From assembly GCF_012932445.1 (NCBI RefSeq), contig NZ_JAAIIJ010000028.1, forward strand, positions 1 to 36,645: DNA of 36,645 nucleotides, written 5' to 3'. Below the pieces are notes generated by a model. That model searched no databases and was not told where the DNA came from. It saw only the letters and a list, made by a program, of their open reading frames with translations. Position 1 is the first letter of the stretch. Each line of letters begins with the position of its first letter. This document shows, in pieces, positions 7,011 to 12,062 of the stretch. A program made the translations under genes and the position numbers. This stretch comes from Bifidobacterium panos. Its GTDB lineage: Bacteria; Actinomycetota; Actinomycetes; Actinomycetales; Bifidobacteriaceae.

Positions 7011-7580
7011 TCACTCCCCGGCGACTTTCAGCTCGCCCCGGTAGAAGTCCTCGTCACAGATGCCGCATGCGGCGAAGTAATCGTCGCTGGCGTTGTCGTA
7101 GGACACCTCGCCACCGCATCTGGGGCATCGGTAGTCCGGCATTTCCTCAATGTTTTCGCCCATGCGTTCGTCCAGCTCGAAAATGTAGGCCTTTTTCGCA
7201 TAACCGTCAGGGTCCTGCATCCAGGCCTCATAATCGTCATCTTCCATCTGATCGACATACAAGTCGATCAGAGCACCCCTCAAATCGGCCTCGTTAATCG
7301 GTTCATCGAAATAGATAAACCATTTATTCGGATCGCTTTCGCTTTCCTCCATCTCTTTCATGAGGGTTTCACCGATGGACGCCTTGAGATCGTCATCGGG
7401 CATCAGCGTGTAATCGCTGCCCATGACTTCCAGCTTGTGTGTCTGGATATTCGGCTCCACGACCTTATCCCAATGATTTTGAAGCCAAGCGTCGATCTCC
7501 TGCGGTTTCACATCGTCCGGCACCTCCACTTGAAACTCGGTGCCCAAACGTTCGGTGTAATTGACTGTGACTGTTGCCAT
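7011..7580 (-). CDS. hypothetical protein with C-terminal zinc ribbon
   Basis: A 189-aa protein. The C-terminus has two cysteine pairs, YRCPRCGG and ACGICDED, separated by about 18 residues, a typical zinc-ribbon layout. The first 40 residues (VTVNYTERLGTEFQVEVPDD) look like a beta-rich domain, and the middle is very acidic (MKEMEESESDPNK). ATG 7580 follows AAGGAATAATC; the frame continues to 7616 without a better ribosome site. It is the last gene of the minus-strand accessory island. Function unknown. Confidence 0.65.
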   Translation of the reverse strand: MATVTVNYTERLGTEFQVEVPDDVKPQEIDAWLQNHWDKVVEPNIQTHKLEVMGSDYTLMPDDDLKASIGETLMKEMEESESDPNKWFIYFDEPINEADLRGALIDLYVDQMEDDDYEAWMQDPDGYAKKAYIFELDERMGENIEEMPDYRCPRCGGEVSYDNASDDYFAACGICDEDFYRGELKVAGE

Positions 7581-7705
7581 GATTATTCCTTGTTTCTGAT
7601 CTAGATGTTTACGCAAGTGAACGTCAGGAGGTCTCCATCCTCGCGAATATCGGACGTGAGACGGTATCCGTTTTTACGCAGGACCTTGAATATGCGGAAA
7701 TAAGG

Positions 7706-7748
7706 AAAAAGGCTTGGGTGGAGGGGGAACCCCAGCCCGACCAAGCCT
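7706..7748 (-). terminator. terminator inside the accessory island
   Basis: On the minus strand AGGCTTGG (7741-7748) pairs with CCAAGCCT (7710-7717), followed directly by TTTTT. It lies four bases after the stop of the gene at 7752-8048. About 100 bases of unexplained sequence separate it from the 7011-7580 gene, which therefore may need its own promoter. Confidence 0.75.
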
Positions 7749-7751
7749 CTT

Positions 7752-8048
7752 TCAATCCGCGTCCTCGTCGGGGCTTTCCTCGATGCCGCTTTCGACTGTT
7801 TTCCCGGTGGCGATGTCGGTGATGTCGTATTCGACAGTGCATCCTGTGCTGGGGTTCTCGGCGTAGTCGCCTTCGCCTCGGAGCATGTCGAGCGCCTGTT
7901 CCAACGGATAATGCGCGTCCGGCACATGGTGTACGCCGTCCTCGTCCGGTGTCGGCGCGTCATCGAAGAAGTCCCTTGTCCATTCCATGCCCGATGTGTT
8001 GTCGCGGATGTGGATGTCCAAAAGTTCCTTGTCGTTTGTGAACTTCAT
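7752..8048 (-). CDS. small acidic hypothetical protein
   Basis: A 98-aa protein rich in Asp and Glu, especially at the C-terminus (ESGIEESPDEDAD). No family recognised. The ATG at 8048 was chosen because the only in-frame alternative upstream is a TTG that would translate through a stable stem-loop. The Shine-Dalgarno AAAGGAG lies on the far side of that stem-loop, as in the gene at 5912-6802. A strong terminator follows the stop. Its acidity and place among similar small genes suggest an accessory or host-interaction role; this is inference. Confidence 0.6.
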   Translation of the reverse strand: MKFTNDKELLDIHIRDNTSGMEWTRDFFDDAPTPDEDGVHHVPDAHYPLEQALDMLRGEGDYAENPSTGCTVEYDITDIATGKTVESGIEESPDEDAD

Positions 8049-8109
8049 AACTTTTTGGGCGAGGATACCCCGGCCTTTATGGCCGGGGAGGAATCGCCCC
8101 TCTCCTTTC
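8049..8109 (-). promoter_or_regulatory. SD-hairpin-ATG leader, copy 2
   Basis: On the minus strand GAAAGGAG (8102-8109) is followed by a stem-loop, then AAAAAGTT and the ATG at 8048. The outer stem is GGGCGA/TCGCCC (8094-8099 with 8057-8062, written as they lie) and the inner stem is a perfect 8 bp, CCCCGGCC/GGCCGGGG (8068-8075 with 8081-8088), around a 5-base loop. Layout and spacing match copy 1 at 6803-6861 while the stems differ in sequence but keep pairing. Confidence 0.65.
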
Positions 8110-8118
8110 AATAATATG

Positions 8119-8322
8119 TCAGAACAGCGGTTCGATGACGCCGCCGTCCGGTAGTTCGGTATTCGTGACCAGGAGCCGCGCGATATGCGCCGACCACCAC
8201 TCGCTGTTGCCGTTCAACGCCCTGTAACAACTATCGATGTTGGAAGGCGTCGCGTTACGCCCGGCATTGGTCAACGCCACACGAATCATCGGCTTGGTGA
8301 TCGTGATGCTGCACACCGTCAC
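8119..8322 (-). CDS. small hypothetical protein
   Basis: A 67-aa protein starting at GTG 8322, which overlaps the TGA of the upstream gene (GTGA). A second GTG two codons later (8316) stands 7 bases from GGGAGG and may be the true start. The sequence (SITITKPMIRVALTNAGRN ... WWSAHIARLLV) suggests a small mixed alpha/beta protein without cysteines in pairs or membrane segments. No family recognised. It is translationally coupled to the 8319-8615 gene. Confidence 0.55.
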   Translation of the reverse strand: MTVCSITITKPMIRVALTNAGRNATPSNIDSCYRALNGNSEWWSAHIARLLVTNTELPDGGVIEPLF

Positions 8323-8615
8323 GCCTCCCGCATTTCACGGAGTTTCTCGGCCAACGATGTCGAATAGGAATCAAGCCAACACACTTCATCCATAGCGAGA
8401 TTCTGATAGCCGATCACCACACTGTACTCATAATCGATGTTGTCGCGCTCGAACTCCTTGCGGTCATGCCACTCGAAATCCGTGTATTCACGATGCTTGT
8501 ACTCATCGGCCAGCCGATTGTATTCGGCCACCGCCTCGTTGAGATCGTCATACTCGTATGTGCTTTGCCGGTAGCTGGAACGGCCACGGATGGTTTCAGT
8601 CTCGACATAAAACAT
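8319..8615 (-). CDS. acidic hypothetical protein, Tyr/Glu-rich
   Basis: A 98-aa protein with a high share of Glu, Asp and Tyr (YEYDDLNEAVAEYNRLADEY and YTDFEWHDRKEFERDN). A helical middle is likely. The ATG 8615 follows AAAGGAG with 9-base spacing. No known family recognised. Very acidic small phage proteins sometimes mimic DNA to block host restriction or other defences; nothing in this sequence proves that here. Confidence 0.6.
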   Translation of the reverse strand: MFYVETETIRGRSSYRQSTYEYDDLNEAVAEYNRLADEYKHREYTDFEWHDRKEFERDNIDYEYSVVIGYQNLAMDEVCWLDSYSTSLAEKLREMREA

Positions 8616-8637
8616 TCTGAATCACTCCTTTGCCTGT

Positions 8638-8979
8638 TCATTTCTCGATCAGCCGGTAGCCCTCGCACGGGTACCCGTCGAACGCATGCCAATCTGTTTT
8701 GCGGACGTATTCACCAAGCTTCAGCCCGTAATCGTCCAACCATTCGTTAGCCAAACGCTCGTACTGCGTCTCATCCTCGGCGGCAAGCGGGCTGGTATTG
8801 GTTTCGCAATCGCAATTTCTCGGCTCGTCGTCCTCCAAATGGAATTGGCCGTGCATCCAGTAGAGCGGCAAGCCGGTGTTCGCGTCCAATAGACGAAGTT
8901 TGTACCAGTCGCCGGTATTATCGGCGAACGGCTCCACGGTGGTGATCGTGTTGTCTGAATCCTTGACTGCGGTAATCAT
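8638..8979 (-). CDS. acidic hypothetical protein downstream of RNA element A
   Basis: A 113-aa protein. The middle holds two closely spaced cysteines (NCDCETNTS) and acidic stretches; KLRLLDANTGLPLYW looks beta-rich. Start ATG 8979 lies behind GGAAAGAGAACCGAAA. The same leader, slightly changed, stands before the gene at 10238-10666, and in both cases the inverted repeat of a plus-strand RNA promoter lies just upstream. The two protein sequences themselves do not look alike. Function unknown. Confidence 0.6.
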   Translation of the reverse strand: MITAVKDSDNTITTVEPFADNTGDWYKLRLLDANTGLPLYWMHGQFHLEDDEPRNCDCETNTSPLAAEDETQYERLANEWLDDYGLKLGEYVRKTDWHAFDGYPCEGYRLIEK

Positions 8980-8980
8980 T

Positions 8981-9018
8981 TTCGGTTCTCTTTCCGCACC
9001 GCGTATAATCAGCGGTGC
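8981..9018 (+). promoter_or_regulatory. promoter of RNA element A inside an inverted repeat
   Basis: TATAAT (9004-9009) is a perfect -10, flanked by the inverted repeat GCACCGC (8996-9002) and GCGGTGC (9012-9018). A weak -35-like TCGGTT (8982-8987) stands 16 bases upstream. The same arrangement occurs at 10668-10704. The inverted repeat could be an operator, or a hairpin in the leader of the minus-strand gene starting at 8979. Confidence 0.6.
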
Positions 9019-9084
9019 TTATTGTGTTTTGGTTACTCGAATAAGCACAGCCCGCAAGCGCTCCAATCGCTCGCGGGCTGTTTT
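9015..9084 (+). ncRNA. candidate 70-nt small RNA A
   Basis: A stretch that reads as a complete small RNA gene on the plus strand. Six to seven bases after a perfect TATAAT comes a stem GTGCTTATT (9015-9023) with AATAAGCAC (9040-9048), then a terminator stem CAGCCCGCAAGCG (9048-9060) with CGCTCGCGGGCTG (9068-9080) and TTTT. From the first T of TATAAT to the last T of the T-run is 80 bases, exactly as in RNA B at 10690-10770. It is antisense to the space between two minus-strand genes. Function unknown; regulatory or antisense control of the neighbouring leader is plausible. Confidence 0.55.
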
Positions 9085-9086
9085 CC

Positions 9087-9110
9087 GTCGCATAGGCTGA
9101 CCTATGCGAC
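9087..9110 (-). terminator. hairpin over the stop codon of the 9102 gene
   Basis: A perfect 10-bp inverted repeat, GTCGCATAGG (9087-9096) and CCTATGCGAC (9101-9110), with a CTGA loop. It covers the TAG stop of the minus-strand gene and sits directly after the T-run of RNA A. No T-run follows on the minus strand, so it may be a 3'-end stabiliser rather than a classical terminator. Confidence 0.4.
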
Positions 9111-9908
9111 CTTGATCAGATTGTGGGCGGCCATGTAGTCCGCTATGGCCGTGTCCGCAACATTGTCGGGCTGGTAGTAATCACGGTAGGCGATAACGCC
9201 GCCCGTCGCATCGAACGCGACATAGGCGACGCGACGGCCACGACTGTCACGAAACGCCCTGGGCCTGCGACCGTAGGCTTTGAACACGTCCAAGTCCTTG
9301 CATGCGATACCGGCGGGAATGACAGCCGTGCTGACCCTGACCACGCGCGTCGTGTCGTCCACGACGGGCGGAACCTCCGCGATCTCGCGTGTGACCGGCT
9401 CCGGCTCATCGTCGAACTCTCCGCCATCGCTGAAGTCGTCAACATCGAAACCGTCCGGCACGCTGCCCGGCAACGTCAGGCAGCCATGCAAGTCCGACAA
9501 GTCCGAAACGCTGACCGCCGCGCGTGCTATGCGATATTCAGCCGCCCGGCTCATGCCCACCATGTCGGCGCTCGGATTCGAGACCATGCCCGCCATGTAA
9601 CGCCAACCGTCACTGTCAGCCGCGCCACCCGCCAACATCATCGATGGGTATGGAATATGCGGCGTTTCCACCAGGTCGCGCGTGTGCGCGTTCGGCTGTT
9701 GCGAAACCGTCCAACCCTGGACGCGCAACGCTCCAAGATACCCCGCGAAACCATACGCGCGAAACTGTTCGGACACGTCACGCCACACGAACTCCGTTGG
9801 CGTTTTGAACAACTCCCACAACTCACAACGTCTATCGCTGCCGTTATCCCGCGCCCACAACACGCGCGAACAATCAGGAGCGAACCAAAACCCGGTTTTG
9901 GCGACCAT
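9102..9908 (-). CDS. hypothetical protein, 268 aa
   Basis: The longest gene of the accessory island. The N-terminus (KTGFWFAPDCSRVLWARDN) and C-terminus (YVAFDATGGVIAYRDYYQPD ... IADYMAAHNLIKVA) appear folded, linked by an acidic segment (DGFDVDDFSDGGEFDDEPE) at about 155-175. No catalytic motif recognised. ATG 9908 stands 7 bases from GAGGTG; a GTG at 9923 in the same frame overlaps that ribosome site and is less likely. Stop TAG lies within a perfect hairpin. Function unknown. Confidence 0.65.
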   Translation of the reverse strand: MVAKTGFWFAPDCSRVLWARDNGSDRRCELWELFKTPTEFVWRDVSEQFRAYGFAGYLGALRVQGWTVSQQPNAHTRDLVETPHIPYPSMMLAGGAADSDGWRYMAGMVSNPSADMVGMSRAAEYRIARAAVSVSDLSDLHGCLTLPGSVPDGFDVDDFSDGGEFDDEPEPVTREIAEVPPVVDDTTRVVRVSTAVIPAGIACKDLDVFKAYGRRPRAFRDSRGRRVAYVAFDATGGVIAYRDYYQPDNVADTAIADYMAAHNLIKVA

Positions 9909-9926
9909 CGGAATACACCTCACTAA

Positions 9927-10064
9927 TTAATGATTGATGATGACGCGCCACTTCGCGCGCCCATACGAACAAACCGAAGCGGTATGACCATGCGCCTCGG
10001 CGAACGCCAGCAAGGCCACGGCAACCGCGAAAGAAGAACAAACCCGCTCACTTGGAAGCATCAT
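9927..10064 (-). CDS. small protein with one hydrophobic segment
   Basis: A 45-aa reading frame beginning at ATGATG (10064 or 10061), behind GAGG, inside the 3' end of the 10048-10227 gene in another frame. It has a hydrophobic stretch (SFAVAVALLAFAEA) that could be a signal peptide or a single span, followed by a short basic tail (GRAKWRVIINH). The overlap and ribosome site resemble its neighbours, but it is short and unsupported by any family. Confidence 0.4.
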   Translation of the reverse strand: MMLPSERVCSSFAVAVALLAFAEAHGHTASVCSYGRAKWRVIINH

Positions 10065-10227
10065 CAGCCTCCAAACACCCGAACGCCAGGAGCGGCACCA
10101 GCACGAACACGAACACGCATTCAACCAGCCGCCACAACGGATCCGTAGCACAAGCAGGCACAAGCAATATGTCAAGCAAGGCGGCCGCCCATAGGACGGC
10201 CACGACACCAGCCAACAGCCTACGCAT
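10048..10227 (-). CDS. small two-helix membrane protein
   Basis: A 59-aa protein with two hydrophobic segments, about 3-23 (RLLAGVVAVLWAAALLDILL) and 33-50 (LVECVFVFVLVPLLAFG), and a short acidic tail (EADDASK). The ATG at 10227 lies 10 bases beyond the stop of the upstream gene and is served by GAGG, so it is coupled to it. No family recognised. Confidence 0.5.
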   Translation of the reverse strand: MRRLLAGVVAVLWAAALLDILLVPACATDPLWRLVECVFVFVLVPLLAFGCLEADDASK

Positions 10228-10237
10228 ACGCCAGGCC

Positions 10238-10666
10238 TCACTCGTGTTCGTTGATGAAATCAAGGAACTTGCCAGCCATCGTGCCGTCAGCTTCACCACC
10301 AAGCAGATCGGAGCCTATCGTGTCATAGCCAATGCCGGTAACGTAATAGATATACCCGTCGCCGCCATCATAGGCCGACCGCACATGCTCCAGAATTACG
10401 CCGAAGCTTCCGTACCACAACCGCAAAGCATCAGCCAGCAAACCGTAACGGTCGAACCGACAGACCACAAGAATCTCGTCCTCGTCCACCTCGTCGCGCT
10501 GTTCATCGGTCAGGCTTGCGTAATCCGTATAGCCGTGTTCGCGGGCTTTCAGCTCGTCGAGGATGCCGCGGCGTTCCTCGTACTCCTCGCTGTCATAATC
10601 GGTGCCCAGGAACTCGTCAACACCGAAGCTGTCAATCTCACGGAATATCGAATCTGTAATACGCAT
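10238..10666 (-). CDS. strongly acidic protein downstream of RNA element B
   Basis: A 142-aa protein in which about a quarter of the residues are Asp or Glu (35 by count) against roughly a dozen Lys/Arg. The first half is the most acidic (DSEEYEERRGILDELKARE, TDEQRDEVDEDEILVV); the second half has a Gly/Tyr-rich beta-like stretch (GDGYIYYVTGIGYD). Start ATG 10666 lies behind GGAAAGCGTAACCAAA, the same leader as the 8638-8979 gene. The frame runs on to 10756 but through RNA element B, so that extension was rejected. A DNA-mimic or anti-defence role is possible but unproven. Confidence 0.65.
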   Translation of the reverse strand: MRITDSIFREIDSFGVDEFLGTDYDSEEYEERRGILDELKAREHGYTDYASLTDEQRDEVDEDEILVVCRFDRYGLLADALRLWYGSFGVILEHVRSAYDGGDGYIYYVTGIGYDTIGSDLLGGEADGTMAGKFLDFINEHE

Positions 10667-10667
10667 T

Positions 10668-10704
10668 TTGGTTACGCTTTCCGCACGGCTATAATGAGCC
10701 GTGC
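10668..10704 (+). promoter_or_regulatory. promoter of RNA element B inside an inverted repeat
   Basis: TATAAT (10690-10695) flanked by GCACGGC (10683-10689) and GCCGTGC (10698-10704), with TTGGTT (10668-10673) 16 bases upstream as a weak -35. Compared with element A both arms differ yet still pair with each other (GCACCGC/GCGGTGC against GCACGGC/GCCGTGC). Confidence 0.6.
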
Positions 10705-10770
10705 TTAATATCGTTTTGCCAAGTTGATTAAGCAAGCCCCACGCCATCTGAACCATGACGTGGGGCTTTT
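10702..10770 (+). ncRNA. candidate 70-nt small RNA B
   Basis: The second copy of the RNA element. After TATAAT comes TGCTTAAT (10702-10709) pairing with ATTAAGCA (10727-10734), then a terminator stem AGCCCCACG (10735-10743) with CGTGGGGCT (10759-10767) and TTTT. The positions of the -10, the end of the first stem and the T-run match RNA A base for base (offsets 0, 44 and 80), although the terminator stem is a different sequence. Function unknown. Confidence 0.55.
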
Positions 10771-10823
10771 AAGTGCCCGTGCAAGCGGCGAAGCCATACA
10801 CGGGCTAAAGGTAAAAGGAGGAG

Positions 10824-10849
10824 GGGCGACCCGGCGAACCGGGCCGCCC
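10824..10849 (-). terminator. terminator after the 47-aa gene
   Basis: On the minus strand GGGCGGCCCGG (10839-10849) pairs with CCGGGTCGCCC (10824-10834) around a TTCG tetraloop, with one G-U pair, followed by CTCCTCCTTTT. It lies 6 bases after the stop at 10856 and would end the transcript coming from the repressor. Confidence 0.7.
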
Positions 10850-10855
10850 AGTAGG

Positions 10856-10999
10856 CTACTGGCCGACCGTCACATGCAACACCTCGACACCATCCAACGC
10901 GATGGTGACATGCACGCCGTCATTGCTTGTTACGGCAATGTCGTGTACAGTATTGCAGTGAGGACGGGCGCTAGCGCCTACCGCACCATGCTTACTCAT
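10856..10999 (-). CDS. small protein downstream of the repressor
   Basis: A 47-aa protein starting at ATG 10999 behind an excellent AAAGGAGG with 7-base spacing. The C-terminal two thirds (VHDIAVTSNDGVHVTIALDG) look like a small beta sheet. No family recognised. It is placed between the repressor gene and a strong terminator, so it is probably made in the lysogen; a role in lysogeny or exclusion would fit but is inferred only from position. Confidence 0.55.
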   Translation of the reverse strand: MSKHGAVGASARPHCNTVHDIAVTSNDGVHVTIALDGVEVLHVTVGQ

Positions 11000-11086
11000 G
11001 GTGTGTCCTCCTTTACTTGACGCGGCGCAACCGTAGGGCGGTATGCGCCGCGTATTTATTAAGCCCAGCCGGACGGCCAGGCTCGT

Positions 11087-11130
11087 GCGTGGCGGGGAAT
11101 CGAACCCCGTTAACCGCCATCCGGCCACGC
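11087..11130 (-). ncRNA. tRNA-like minihelix after the repressor gene
   Basis: On the minus strand GCGTGGC (11124-11130) and GCCACGC (11087-11093) form a 7-bp acceptor-like stem, and GGGG-TTCGATT-CCCC (11094-11108) is a canonical T-arm with a perfect T-loop. Only 15 bases stand where the D and anticodon arms should be, so it is not a working tRNA. It begins 3 bases after the repressor stop. It could be a tRNA relic, an RNA-processing or stability element, or part of an att site. Confidence 0.45.
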
Positions 11131-11132
11131 TA

Positions 11133-11324
11133 CTAATCGAGCAAGTCGCGGATGTCGTCAGTACCCAGCGCCTCCATCAGTCTAAGAGCGGTTTTAACCC
11201 TCATTTCTTCAGGCTTCATTCTTCCACTCTCATAGTCTTGGATACGACTTGGCGTTATCTCAGCCGCATAGCTGAGTTTTACCTGAGACAGTCCACGTGC
11301 TTGCCTTAAAGACTTTATAGACAT
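11133..11324 (-). CDS. XRE-family HTH repressor
   Basis: A 63-aa protein that is almost entirely one Cro/C1-type helix-turn-helix domain: SLRQARGLSQVKLSYAAEIT holds the first helices, TPSRIQDYESGRM is the recognition region, and the rest (ALRLMEALGTDDIRDLL) completes the fold. It lacks the C-terminal oligomerisation or self-cleavage domain of lambda-type CI. ATG 11324 follows AGGTAGG. Its promoter region carries a 36-bp two-tier palindrome at 11365-11400, repeated at 11598-11633, both likely its own operators. Best candidate for the lysogeny repressor, perhaps countered by the KilAC antirepressor. Confidence 0.8.
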   Translation of the reverse strand: MSIKSLRQARGLSQVKLSYAAEITPSRIQDYESGRMKPEEMRVKTALRLMEALGTDDIRDLLD

Positions 11325-11364
11325 TTAACCTACCTACCTTGTCTGTTGTCGGTAGGTTCGATTC

Positions 11365-11400
11365 TATACCCGTATAGTGATTAATCACTAAAGGGGTGTT
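11365..11400. promoter_or_regulatory. operator O1 at the repressor promoter
   Basis: A two-tier palindrome: TATACCCG, 5 bases, TGATTAATCA (11378-11387), 5 bases, GGGGTGTT. The inner part extends to a 16-bp perfect palindrome, TAGTGATTAATCACTA (11375-11390). It lies about 40-75 bases upstream of the repressor ATG, over the place where its promoter must be, so autoregulation is likely. Confidence 0.65.
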
Positions 11401-11597
11401 GTATCAACTCAAACGGCGCGTAGCAATTCCATGCCGGTAAACGCGCCACATTAGCGGCTCGCTATACAGTCAGCCCAGCGCGCCGGTGAGGATGCCAGCC
11501 GCCACACGTCAACCTGTATAGGTCTTTGCCGTGTCCACTCTTCAGTTGTCAATCTGCTTACCGGTTCCGGCTGTTCGCCTTGCGGTAGTTATCACTA
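11401..11597. other. intergenic control region, no gene seen
   Basis: No supported gene. GGCGCGT (11414-11420) and ACGCGCC (about 11440-11446) could form a 7-bp hairpin with a 19-base loop. A weak rightward promoter, TTCGCC with TATACA 16 bases later, ends at 11601 and runs into operator O2. Confidence 0.4.
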
Positions 11598-11633
11598 TAC
11601 ACCCCACTAATGATTAATCAAAACTGGGGTGTA
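11598..11633. promoter_or_regulatory. operator O2, rightward control
   Basis: The second two-tier palindrome: TACACCCC (11598-11605), 5 bases, TGATTAATCA (11611-11620), 5 bases, GGGGTGTA (11626-11633). It matches O1 in layout and nearly in sequence, with centres 233 bp apart. It lies at and just after a possible rightward -10 (TATACA), so bound repressor would block rightward transcription toward the repeat region, tRNAs and late genes. Confidence 0.65.
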
Positions 11634-11708
11634 CTGGATAAGCTAAAACCATTGCAAACATTAGCGTCTCTCGGCGTGTCGCAAACGGGGCATAAAGCAC
11701 AAAAAGAA

Positions 11709-11917
11709 GCAAGCGCAAAGCGCAAGCAAAGCAAGCCGCGACGCAAGCGGAGAGCCGGACGCAAGCGCGACGTAAGCAGAGCAAGCACACGAGAGCCGCA
11801 AGCTCCAGGTCAGCACGAGAGCAGACACCGAGCACGACACCCGCAAGCGGACGGCGCAGAGATAGCCAAGCGCACGCGAGCGCCACACCATCAGCGACGC
11901 GAGCGAGCGATGCAAGC
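11709..11917. repeat. cluster of nine GCAAGC hexamers
   Basis: GCAAGC occurs at 11709, 11722, 11731, 11743, 11761, 11781, 11798, 11843 and 11912, plus near copies GTAAGC (11772) and CCAAGC. Spacing is irregular, so it is neither a tandem repeat nor a CRISPR. The plus strand here has only about 8 T in 240 bases (11701-11940). A binding array for terminase or a replication protein is possible. Confidence 0.6.
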
Positions 11918-11974
11918 CATCAGCACGCCCGCCCGCGCGTCAGGCGCTCACGCCCGCACGCCCGCGCCCATACC

Positions 11975-12062
11975 CGCGCACATGCACGCATGTATGCACG
12001 CATACGCACGCGCGCATATGCGCACGACGCGCACACGCCCACGCGCTCGCGCGCGCACGCGC
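11975..12062. repeat. long alternating pyrimidine-purine tract
   Basis: From 11975 to 12026 pyrimidine and purine alternate without a break for 52 bases, mostly CG, CA and TG steps, and the pattern goes on with a few breaks to 12062. It contains a tandem ATGCACGCAT (starts 11982 and 11994) and the 12-bp palindrome GCGCATATGCGC (12012-12023). Such tracts can adopt left-handed Z-DNA under negative supercoiling. No gene is supported on either strand. Confidence 0.65.

Noticed and set aside
6803..8109. Intact IS200/IS605 element bounded by the two similar hairpins
   Set aside because: No tnpA or tnpB frame between or near them, and both hairpins sit in leaders of different genes in the same orientation.
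10668..10756. Longer N-terminus (30 aa) for the 10238-10666 protein
   Set aside because: It would be translated through RNA element B and its promoter; the ATG at 10666 has the leader shared with the gene at 8638-8979.
11709..11917. CRISPR array
   Set aside because: Repeat is only 6 bp with irregular spacing; no spacers of uniform length and no cas genes.
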